Shown here piece after piece: positions 57,480-64,000 of a DNA stretch of 64,000 bases. The stretch lies in assembly GCF_023544715.1 (NCBI RefSeq), contig NZ_JAMJEZ010000009.1:42463-106462 (forward strand). Reading direction: 5' to 3'. The notes beneath the pieces were generated by a model. The model saw only the letters and a list, made by a program, of their open reading frames with translations, was not told where the DNA came from and did no database searches. How positions within the stretch are numbered: the first letter of the stretch is position 1; every line of letters starts with the position of its first letter. The stretch comes from Pseudomonas eutrophicaquae (lineage in GTDB: Bacteria; Pseudomonadota; Gammaproteobacteria; Pseudomonadales; Pseudomonadaceae). The position numbers were made by a program, and so were the translations under genes.

Positions 57480-58571
57480 ATGCTCGGTGACTCGCGCTCC
57501 TGGCTGTGGCTTGTCGGCGCGCTGCTGCTGGCCTGGCTGATCTATCTGCTGCAGCCGGTCCTGATGCCTTTTCTGGTCGCCACCCTGCTGGCCTATCTGG
57601 GTGATCCGCTGGCGGATCGGCTGGAAGCGCGCGGGCTGTCCCGTACCTGGAGCGTGGTGGCGGTCTTTACCTTCTTCAGCCTGACCCTGCTGCTCATGCT
57701 GCTGGTTTTGTTGCCGCTGCTGGGCCGTCAGTTGCTGCGCGTGTATGAGCTGCTGCCGCTGGCGGTGGATCTGCTCCAGCAGCAGACCCTGCCCTGGCTG
57801 CAGCGCCGCCTGGGGCTGGAGGCGGACTTCTGGCAGGTCAGCCAGCTGCGCGAGTTGCTGGCCGGGCATCTGGGTCAGACCACCGATATCGCCCAGACGC
57901 TGCTGCGCCGGGTCGCTTCCTCCGGGCTGGCCCTGCTGGCGCTGCTGGGCAATCTGGCACTGATTCCGGTGGTCGGCTTCTACCTGCTGCGGGACTGGGA
58001 TGTGATGCTGGCGCGCCTGCATAACCTGCTGCCGCGCCGGCAGGAACGGCTGGTCACCCTGCTGGCCCGTGAGTGCCATGAAGTGCTGGGGGCCTTCCTG
58101 CGCGGCCAGTTGCTGGTGATGCTGGCGCTGGCGCTGGTCTATGCTGCCGGCCTGATGCTGGTGGGGCTGGAGCTGGGGCTGTTGATCGGACTGCTCGCCG
58201 GGCTTGCCAGCATCGTGCCGTACCTGGGCTTTGTGGTGGGGATCGTCGCGGCGCTGCTGGCGGTGCTGTTCCAGTTCGGTTTCGAGTGGTATCCGCTGAT
58301 CGGGGTGGTGGCGGTTTTCACCGCCGGGCAACTGCTGGAAGGCATGTGGCTGACTCCAACCCTGGTCGGTGATCGTATCGGCCTGCATCCGGTGGCGGTG
58401 ATCTTTGCCATTCTGGCCGGCGGGCAGCTGTTCGGCTTTACCGGCGTGCTGCTGGCGCTGCCGGTGGCGGCGGTGATCATGGTGCTGCTGCGCCATGTAC
58501 ATGACTTCTATAAACTCTCGGCCCTCTACGCCGAACCGCAGGCCGTTGACGAGGAGCGCGAGTCCCCATGA
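57480..58571 (+). CDS. PerM/AI-2E family membrane transporter
   Basis: 363 residues with about eight membrane segments in the AI-2E exporter-like arrangement (paired segments near 10-50, 65-85, then 145-170, 205-260, 270-300, 310-350). The conserved segment IVPYLGFVVGIVAALLAV is present. Members are PerM-type permeases or autoinducer exporters; the real substrate here is unknown. Its stop overlaps the hda start by four bases. Confidence 0.88.
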   Translation: MLGDSRSWLWLVGALLLAWLIYLLQPVLMPFLVATLLAYLGDPLADRLEARGLSRTWSVVAVFTFFSLTLLLMLLVLLPLLGRQLLRVYELLPLAVDLLQQQTLPWLQRRLGLEADFWQVSQLRELLAGHLGQTTDIAQTLLRRVASSGLALLALLGNLALIPVVGFYLLRDWDVMLARLHNLLPRRQERLVTLLARECHEVLGAFLRGQLLVMLALALVYAAGLMLVGLELGLLIGLLAGLASIVPYLGFVVGIVAALLAVLFQFGFEWYPLIGVVAVFTAGQLLEGMWLTPTLVGDRIGLHPVAVIFAILAGGQLFGFTGVLLALPVAAVIMVLLRHVHDFYKLSALYAEPQAVDEERESP

Positions 58572-59272
58572 AGCCGATCCAGCTGCCGCTGGGTGTGCGT
58601 CTGCGTGATGACGCCACCTTTGCCAACTACTATCCGGGCGCCAATGCGGCGGCACTCGGCTATGTCGAGCGCATGTGCGAGACCGATGCCGACTGGGCGG
58701 AGAACCTGATCTACCTGTGGGGCGGCGCGGATGTCGGGCGCAGCCACCTGTTGCAGGCGGCCTGCCTGCGTATGGAGCAGTTTGGTGGTCGGGCGGTCTA
58801 TCTGCCGCTGGATGCGGTGGCCATGTATGGCCCGCAATTGCTCGACAACCTGGAGCAGTGTGATCTGGTCTGTCTGGATGAGGTGGATCTGATCGCCGGG
58901 CATCCGACCTGGGAAGAGGCGCTGTTTCACCTGTTCAACCGCCTGCGCGATGCCGGCCGGCGCTTGTTGCTATCGGCCTCGGCCCCGCCGCGCGAGGTGC
59001 CGATCAAGCTGCCGGATCTCAAGTCGCGCCTGACCCTGGCGCTGGTCTTCCAGCTGCATGGCCTCTCCGATGAGGACAAGCTGCGCGCCCTGCAGCTGCG
59101 CGCATCACGCCGTGGGCTGCACCTGACCGATGAGGTCGGGCGCTTCATCCTCACCCGTGGCTCGCGCAGCATGAGTGCGCTGTTCGATCTGCTGGAACAG
59201 CTGGATCACGCCTCGCTACAGGCACAGCGCAAGCTGACCATCCCCTTCATCAAGGAAACCCTCGGCTGGTAA
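58568..59272 (+). CDS. hda: DnaA inactivator Hda
   Basis: 234 residues, a DnaA-like AAA+ protein without a DNA-binding domain. The N-terminal QLPLGV (residues 5-10) is the beta-clamp binding motif. The nucleotide loop is WGGADVGRSHLLQA, and the Walker B region is LVCLDEVDL. With clamp-loaded DNA it promotes ATP hydrolysis on DnaA and stops re-initiation. It ends the DUF2066-perM-hda operon. Confidence 0.95.
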   Translation: MKPIQLPLGVRLRDDATFANYYPGANAAALGYVERMCETDADWAENLIYLWGGADVGRSHLLQAACLRMEQFGGRAVYLPLDAVAMYGPQLLDNLEQCDLVCLDEVDLIAGHPTWEEALFHLFNRLRDAGRRLLLSASAPPREVPIKLPDLKSRLTLALVFQLHGLSDEDKLRALQLRASRRGLHLTDEVGRFILTRGSRSMSALFDLLEQLDHASLQAQRKLTIPFIKETLGW

Positions 59273-59276
59273 GCGC

Positions 59277-59340
59277 GCCGCTCAGAGGCTGACGAGCCAG
59301 AGCCTGAGCGGCACACGGGGTAGGGGGCGCACGGCCCCCT
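59277..59340. terminator. Two hairpins between convergent hda and pykA
   Basis: GCCGCTCAG (59277-59285) pairs with CTGAGCGGC (59304-59312) and encloses a smaller GGCT/AGCC stem; AGGGGGC (59322-59328) pairs with GCCCCCT (59334-59340). No T run, but the position indicates termination for both genes. Confidence 0.65.
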
Positions 59341-59346
59341 GACGCC

Positions 59347-60798
59347 TCAGACCAGCTGACCACCGACCTGCAGCAGCTTGAGGGTGTTGGTGCCGCCGAC
59401 CGTGGTGTAGCTGTCGCCCTTGGTCAGGATCACCCAGTCGCCCGGCTCGACCGCCCCACGCTTGAGCAGCTCATCCACCGCCGCCTGGCTGACCTTGGAC
59501 GGCGGCAGGGCGGCAGCATCGAAGGGCACCGGCTCGACGCCGCGCAGCAGCGCAGTACGCGCCTGGGTGCCGCGGTGTGGCGAGTAGGCGAAGATCGGCA
59601 CCGAGGAACGGATCCGCGACATGATCAGCGGGGTGTAGCCGCTCTCGGTCAGGGCGATGACCGCCTTGATGCCGGGGAAGTGGTTGGCGGTGTACATCGC
59701 CGCTAGGGCAATGCTCTCGTCGCAGCGGCTGAAGGTTTCGCCCATCCGGTGCCCGGATTTCTTGCTGGTCGGATGCTTTTCAGCGCCGACGCAGATCCGG
59801 TCCATGGCCTGCACCGCTTCCACCGGGTACTCGCCAGCGGCGCTCTCGGCCGAAAGCATCACCGCATCGGTGTAATCCAGAACCGCGTTGGCCACATCGG
59901 AAACCTCGGCGCGGGTCGGCATCGGGCTGTGGATCATCGACTCCATCATCTGCGTGGCGGTGATCACCAGCTTGTTGAGGGTGCGGGCGTGGGCAATGAT
60001 CTTCTTCTGGATGCCGACCAGCTCGGCATCGCCGATCTCCACTGCCAGATCACCACGAGCCACCATCACCCCGTCACTGGCGCGTATCAGGCCATCCAGC
60101 GCCTCATCATCGGCCACCGCCTCGGCGCGCTCGATCTTGGCGATCAGCCAGGCGTCGCCGCCGGCTTCCTTGAGCAGCTGGCGGGCGTAGTCGATGTCCG
60201 CCGCATCACGCGGGAAGGACACCGCCAGGTAATCCAGCTCCATGGCCGCGGCCAGCTGGATGTCGGCCTTGTCCTTGTCGGTCAGCGCCGGCGCAGTCAG
60301 GCCGCCGCCCTTGCGGTTGATGCCCTTGTGATTGGACAACGGGCCGCCGACCAGCACCGTGCAATGCAGCTCGGTGGCGGTGACCTGCTCGACCTGCATG
60401 ATCACCCGGCCATCGTCGAGCAGCAGCTCGTCGCCGACCTTGCAGTCCTTGACCAGATCCGGGTAGTCGATGCCGACCACCTCCTGGGTGCCGGCATCGC
60501 GCGGGTGGCTGACCGAGAAGCGGAACGTGTCGCCGCGCGCCAGCTCAATGCGCTGGCTGGCAAAGCGGGCGATACGAATCTTCGGCCCCTGCAGGTCGCC
60601 CAGCAGCGCGACATGCCGGCCATGCTTGGCGGCCAGCTCGCGTACCAGATGGGCGCGCGCCATGTGGTCCTCGGCGCTGCCGTGGGAGAAGTTGAGCCGG
60701 GCGACATTCATGCCGGCGAGAATCAGCTGCTCGAGCATCTGCGGCGAGCTGCTGGCCGGGCCGAGGGTGGCGACGATCTTGGTACGGCGAGAGGGCAT
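59347..60798 (-). CDS. pykA: Pyruvate kinase
   Basis: 483 residues. The signature LNFSHGSAEDH near the N-terminus and the active-site region VMVARGDLAVEIG (about residues 238-250) are intact, followed by TQMMESMIHSPMPTRAEVSDVANAV. It converts phosphoenolpyruvate and ADP to pyruvate and ATP. The length and position beside the universal stress gene match PykA of Pseudomonas. Confidence 0.96.
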   Translation of the reverse strand: MPSRRTKIVATLGPASSSPQMLEQLILAGMNVARLNFSHGSAEDHMARAHLVRELAAKHGRHVALLGDLQGPKIRIARFASQRIELARGDTFRFSVSHPRDAGTQEVVGIDYPDLVKDCKVGDELLLDDGRVIMQVEQVTATELHCTVLVGGPLSNHKGINRKGGGLTAPALTDKDKADIQLAAAMELDYLAVSFPRDAADIDYARQLLKEAGGDAWLIAKIERAEAVADDEALDGLIRASDGVMVARGDLAVEIGDAELVGIQKKIIAHARTLNKLVITATQMMESMIHSPMPTRAEVSDVANAVLDYTDAVMLSAESAAGEYPVEAVQAMDRICVGAEKHPTSKKSGHRMGETFSRCDESIALAAMYTANHFPGIKAVIALTESGYTPLIMSRIRSSVPIFAYSPHRGTQARTALLRGVEPVPFDAAALPPSKVSQAAVDELLKRGAVEPGDWVILTKGDSYTTVGGTNTLKLLQVGGQLV

Positions 60799-60848
60799 CA
60801 GGGCACTCCTTGAAGGGAAAGAAAGCGGCCGGCCAGCGGTCGGGCGGC

Positions 60849-61772
60849 TCAGGCGGCAGGACGCTGGGCAGACTTGATCACCAGCAGGTCGCAGGCGATG
60901 TTTTCCAGCACCCGCTCGGCAGTGTGGCCGATCAATGCGCTATCCAGATGACCGCGGGCGATCGCGCCCATGATCAGCAGATCGATGCCGTTGTCGGTGA
61001 CAAAGCGCGGCAGCGTCTCCTCGGCAAAGCCCTGCAGCAGGTGCCGGTGATTGCGCGGGATATCGGTCTGCGCGGCGAACAACTGCTCGAAGACCTCGCG
61101 ATGCCGCTGGCCGGTTCGCTCGACATAGTACTCGTAATCGGCGACCAGTTCGGCATCGAACACCAGGGTGCGTGGCAGCGGCGCATAGCTGTGCAGGTAA
61201 TGATCTTCCATGCCCAGCTCGACGGCCAGGGCATGCCCTTGTGCGAGCAGCTGCTGGTCCAGACTGGCCGGCTTGTCGGCGCTGTGGGTCGGGTCGAGGG
61301 CGACCGCCAGCCGCTGCCCTTGCCAGGGCTGCCCGGCGCGCGCCAGCCAGAGCGGCACCGGGCAATGGCGAATCAGCTGCCAGCTGCTGTTGTTGAGCAA
61401 GAGGCGCTGCAGCAGGCCGTGGGTGTGCGCGGTCTTGAGCACCAGATCCGGCTGCAGCTCCTCGATGCGGGCGAGGATCATCCGGTGCAGCGGCTTGCCC
61501 CAGCGTACAGTCAGGCTCACGGACAGACCTTCCTTGCGCAGCGGCTCGGCCAGCCCTTCCAGCCATTGCTGGCGCAGGGCCAGCAGATCCTGTTGGGCAC
61601 GGGCCTGCGCGTCGGGCTGGAACAGGCTGGCCGTGCCCAGGGCGCTGTGGTACTCGCAGAGCAGCAGCTCGACGCGGGCACCGCTGTGCCGGGCCAGCTG
61701 GCGGGCTCGCTCCAGGGCCGGCTGATCAGGATGGACGGGGTCGATGACGACCAGCAATTGCTGCAGTTGCAT
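60849..61772 (-). CDS. Tandem universal stress protein (UspE-like)
   Basis: 307 residues made of two Usp domains (about 1-145 and 155-300). The second has the ATP-binding type ending GAIARGHLDSALIGHTAERV, the G-x2-G-x9-G-S/T pattern in variant form. Tandem Usp proteins support survival in stationary phase or without oxygen. It starts upstream of pykA on the same strand with a 50-base gap, and the pair is also adjacent in P. aeruginosa. Confidence 0.88.
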   Translation of the reverse strand: MQLQQLLVVIDPVHPDQPALERARQLARHSGARVELLLCEYHSALGTASLFQPDAQARAQQDLLALRQQWLEGLAEPLRKEGLSVSLTVRWGKPLHRMILARIEELQPDLVLKTAHTHGLLQRLLLNNSSWQLIRHCPVPLWLARAGQPWQGQRLAVALDPTHSADKPASLDQQLLAQGHALAVELGMEDHYLHSYAPLPRTLVFDAELVADYEYYVERTGQRHREVFEQLFAAQTDIPRNHRHLLQGFAEETLPRFVTDNGIDLLIMGAIARGHLDSALIGHTAERVLENIACDLLVIKSAQRPAA

Positions 61773-61921
61773 GCAAAGATCCTCTCAGGCTGCGGCGCAG
61801 TCGATCGGCGCCGCCAGTAGATTTCAGCCTAGTCGCCTGTGGCCTTGGGCGGCAACCCGAGGCATGGCCGGAAGTAGGCAATCGGGTAGACTGCCGCACT
61901 GCTGATCCCTGGAGCCCTGCC

Positions 61922-63361
61922 GTGACTGCGAGCCTGTTCTGGTACGACTATGAAACCACCGGTATCGATCCCCGTCGCGACCGTCCCCTGCAGGTGGCTG
62001 GGATTCGCACCGATGAGGCGCTCAACGAGATCGGTACACCGCTCAACCTGTATTGCCAGCCGGCGGATGACATCCTGCCGCATCCGCAATCCTGCCTGAT
62101 CACCGGCATCGACCCGGCGCGTCTGCAGCGCGAAGGTCTGTGCGAGGCGGAGTTCATGACCCGCCTGCATGCCGAACTGGCGCAGCCGGGCACCTGCAGC
62201 GCGGGTTACAACACCCTGCGCTTTGACGATGAGGTCACCCGCTTCAGCCTGTACCGCAACTTCTTCGACCCCTACGCCCGCGAGTGGCAGGGCGGGAATG
62301 CCCGCTGGGATCTGATCGACCTGCTGCGCACCGCGTACGCGCTGCGCCCGGAAGGCCTTGAATGGCCCGAGGAGGAGGGGCGGGTCAGCTTGCGTCTGGA
62401 GCGCCTGACCGCGGCCAATGGCATCGCGCATGGCCAGGCCCATGATGCGCTGGCGGATGTGCGCGCCACGCTGGCACTGGCGCGCAAGGTGCGTGACCTT
62501 CAGCCGCGTCTCTACGACTGGTGCTATCAGTTGCGCCACAAAGCGCAGGTCACCCGCCATGTGCGCCTTCTGGAGCCACTGCTGCATGTCTCGGGACGGT
62601 TTGGCGCGGCGCGCCACTTCATCGCGCCGGTATTGCCGCTGGCCTGGCATCCGCGTAACCGCAATGCTCTGATCGTCTGTGATCTGCAGGCGGGCATCAC
62701 GCCGCTGCTGGAGCTGTCGGCCGAGGTGCTGGCCAAGCGGCTGTATACCCGGCACGACGCTCTGGAAGCGGGCGAGCGGCCGGTACCGCTCAAACTGTTG
62801 CACATCAACCGCAGCCCGGTGATCGCACCGCTGAGCGTGCTGCGTGACAGTGACCGGCAGCGGCTGGCGCTGGATCTGGAGGCCTGCCAGATGCGCGCGC
62901 GCCAGTTGCGGGAAGAATTACCGCTGTGGCAGCACAAGTTGGCGGTCATTTATGCCGCGGGTGAGTTTGTCGGTGTGGCCGATCCCGAGCAGCGTTTGTA
63001 TGACGGTTTTATCGGTGATCGTGATCGCGATATCTGTCTGCGTATTCGCGAAAGTGATCCGCAGCGCCTGCGTGATTGGCAGGGACAGTTTGCGGACGAG
63101 CGTCTTGAGGAGTTGTTGTTCCGTTATCGGGCGCGCAACTTTGCGCACACACTGGATCTTCAGGAACAGCGGCACTGGCAAACGTTCTGCCGCACCCGTT
63201 TGAGTGATCCACAGGCCGGTGCGCCGATGACGCTGGGGGCGTTCATGCAGGAGGCGAATGCCCTGCGGGCGTCTGCAACACCTGCGCAGCAGCAGTTGTT
63301 GGATAGCTGGCTGCAACAGGCGCAGCAAATAGCTGAGCGTTACGGGCTGACGCCGCACTGA
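61922..63361 (+). CDS. sbcB: Exonuclease I (SbcB)
   Basis: 479 residues from a GTG with GGAG upstream. The DEDDh exonuclease domain shows FWYDYETTGIDP at the start and HDALADVRATLALA at about residues 175-188, followed by the SH3-like and helical domains of ExoI. It degrades single-stranded DNA from the 3' end in repair and recombination. It is divergent from the universal stress gene and convergent with mvaT. Confidence 0.96.
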   Translation: MTASLFWYDYETTGIDPRRDRPLQVAGIRTDEALNEIGTPLNLYCQPADDILPHPQSCLITGIDPARLQREGLCEAEFMTRLHAELAQPGTCSAGYNTLRFDDEVTRFSLYRNFFDPYAREWQGGNARWDLIDLLRTAYALRPEGLEWPEEEGRVSLRLERLTAANGIAHGQAHDALADVRATLALARKVRDLQPRLYDWCYQLRHKAQVTRHVRLLEPLLHVSGRFGAARHFIAPVLPLAWHPRNRNALIVCDLQAGITPLLELSAEVLAKRLYTRHDALEAGERPVPLKLLHINRSPVIAPLSVLRDSDRQRLALDLEACQMRARQLREELPLWQHKLAVIYAAGEFVGVADPEQRLYDGFIGDRDRDICLRIRESDPQRLRDWQGQFADERLEELLFRYRARNFAHTLDLQEQRHWQTFCRTRLSDPQAGAPMTLGAFMQEANALRASATPAQQQLLDSWLQQAQQIAERYGLTPH

Positions 63362-63366
63362 AGCAA

Positions 63367-63401
63367 ATCCCATGACCGCCGCCGTGCAGCGGTCGTGGGA
63401 T
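63367..63401. terminator. Terminator between convergent sbcB and mvaT
   Basis: The 13-base stem 63367-63379 with 63389-63401 (ATCCCATGACCGC with GCGGTCGTGGGAT, one G-T pair) encloses a nine-base loop. Confidence 0.8.
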
Positions 63402-63412
63402 GGAACGGGGTA

Positions 63413-63796
63413 TCAGTCGCGTACCGAGGCCCAGCCTTCGACCACGTCGCTGCCCCAGATGGCTTTCCACTCTTTGAGCTGCTTGTGATTGCCGCCCTTG
63501 GTCTCGATGGTCTCACCAGTATTGGGGTTGGTGTAGACCTTCATGCGGCGGCTGCGCCGTGCCGGGGCGCTTTCAGCCTTGGCACGCGCCTGGCGAGCCG
63601 GACGGCTCTTGCCTTCGTTATCCAGCAGCGCCACGACATCCGGTAGCGCCTTGTTATATTGCGCCAGCAGTTGACGCAGACGTTGTTCGAATTCCAGTTC
63701 TTGCTGCAGCTTGCCATCTTCCTCGAGGGCTTGAAGACGTGCCTGCAGTTCCTCGATGGCGGCACGTGTAGCGCGATATTCGTTGATCAGCGACAT
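63413..63796 (-). CDS. mvaT: H-NS-like silencer MvaT
   Basis: 127 residues. The N-terminal coiled coil for oligomerisation (about 1-60) is followed by a flexible basic linker and the DNA-binding domain RMKVYTNPNTGETIETKGGN with KQLKEWKAIWG. MvaT binds AT-rich DNA and silences foreign genes and, among others, fimbrial genes. The sequence before its start (63797-64000) is the most AT-rich stretch in the window, which fits self-regulation. Confidence 0.96.
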   Translation of the reverse strand: MSLINEYRATRAAIEELQARLQALEEDGKLQQELEFEQRLRQLLAQYNKALPDVVALLDNEGKSRPARQARAKAESAPARRSRRMKVYTNPNTGETIETKGGNHKQLKEWKAIWGSDVVEGWASVRD

Positions 63797-64000
63797 GATG
63801 TTTTACCTTGCAAGAATAAAGTCAGTCGAAATACTGACATGTGCAAATGATAGGGAGTGAATGTATTCAAGTAAATGTGACGAACATTTATTTATTCGAA
63901 AGTTGACGGGGTGAATTTATAAAGTATTAATCCGGCAACCCAATACCCCAAATCATGCGGCATACGCGATTTTGGGATGTCGGAAGTAGGATCGAATCCG
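63797..64000. promoter_or_regulatory. AT-rich upstream region of mvaT
   Basis: The 204 bases to the window edge contain runs such as ATTTATTTATTCG and many TA steps. GTCAGT (63821-63826) and ACTGAC (63833-63838) form a small inverted repeat in the probable leader. No gene is visible. It is a natural target for MvaT itself. Confidence 0.5.

Noticed and set aside
56406-58655. 749-codon Gln-rich frame on the minus strand
   Set aside because: Antisense to DUF2066, perM and the start of hda; the Gln richness reflects Leu codons read in reverse.
63980-64000. tRNA-like end (GGATCGAATCC) at the window edge
   Set aside because: It resembles a T-arm only loosely: the loop does not have TTC in the right place and the stem does not pair.

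Overview
The window is one continuous stretch of a high-GC Pseudomonas-type chromosome (Pseudomonadaceae). The evidence is gene content and order: thiC-fdxA-mutS-pncC-recA-recX, erdR-dgkA, finR/fpr, ldhA-gacS, cysM-rlmD-relA-mazG, purM-purN, perM-hda, pykA-usp, and mvaT. MvaT is an H-NS-like silencer found in Pseudomonas and close relatives, and the recA operator is of the CTG-N10-CAG type. I cannot name the species from the sequence.

Layout. 1-2576: two tandem trypsin-like proteases, each with a C-terminal Calx-beta domain; the first is cut by the window edge. 2631-3911: two lipoproteins, the second with a FlgO-type domain. 4012-6084: TPP riboswitch and thiC. 6200-11461: ferredoxin, mismatch repair and the LexA-controlled recA-recX pair. 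11635-12224: a HicAB toxin-antitoxin pair. 12295-21126: a LOG-family protein, a beta-CASP nuclease, a phosphoketolase-like protein that has lost its cofactor motif, a DTW tRNA-modifying enzyme, ErdR, DgkA and the divergent finR/fpr pair. 21129-22232: trmO and a small lipoprotein. 22350-40383: a complete Tad/Flp pilus locus. 40433-48589: a secreted orphan, rimO, initiator tRNA, small genes, ldhA, gacS and cysM. 48644-53758: rlmD-relA-mazG-DUF2058. 53847-59272: DUF3108-purN-purM (minus) and DUF2066-perM-hda (plus). 59347-63796: pykA, a universal stress protein, sbcB and mvaT. 63797-64000 is AT-rich and holds the mvaT upstream region.

The Tad locus is the main accessory region. A minus-strand operon encodes three TadE/F/G-like minor components. 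A plus-strand operon encodes RcpC, RcpA, TadZ, TadA, TadB, TadC, TadD and a DUF3613 protein. The Flp pilin is alone and divergent from rcpC, and the prepilin peptidase is separate. A two-partner-secretion transporter (TpsB) without a visible partner lies between the minor-component operon and flp. A PprB-like regulator and a PprA-like sensor flank the peptidase gene. In both, the residues used for His-Asp phosphotransfer appear to be replaced: Ala at the receiver acceptor position and Ser at the kinase acceptor position. This points to a pilus locus controlled by a non-canonical, possibly phosphorylation-independent pair. It is the strongest candidate in the window for something not yet described.

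The remaining genes are mostly conserved housekeeping and stress functions: (p)ppGpp synthesis, the GacS global regulator, SOS, replication re-initiation control by Hda, and purine, thiamine and cysteine synthesis. They sit in short operons with 1-4 base overlaps and are often separated from convergent neighbours by strong hairpin terminators.
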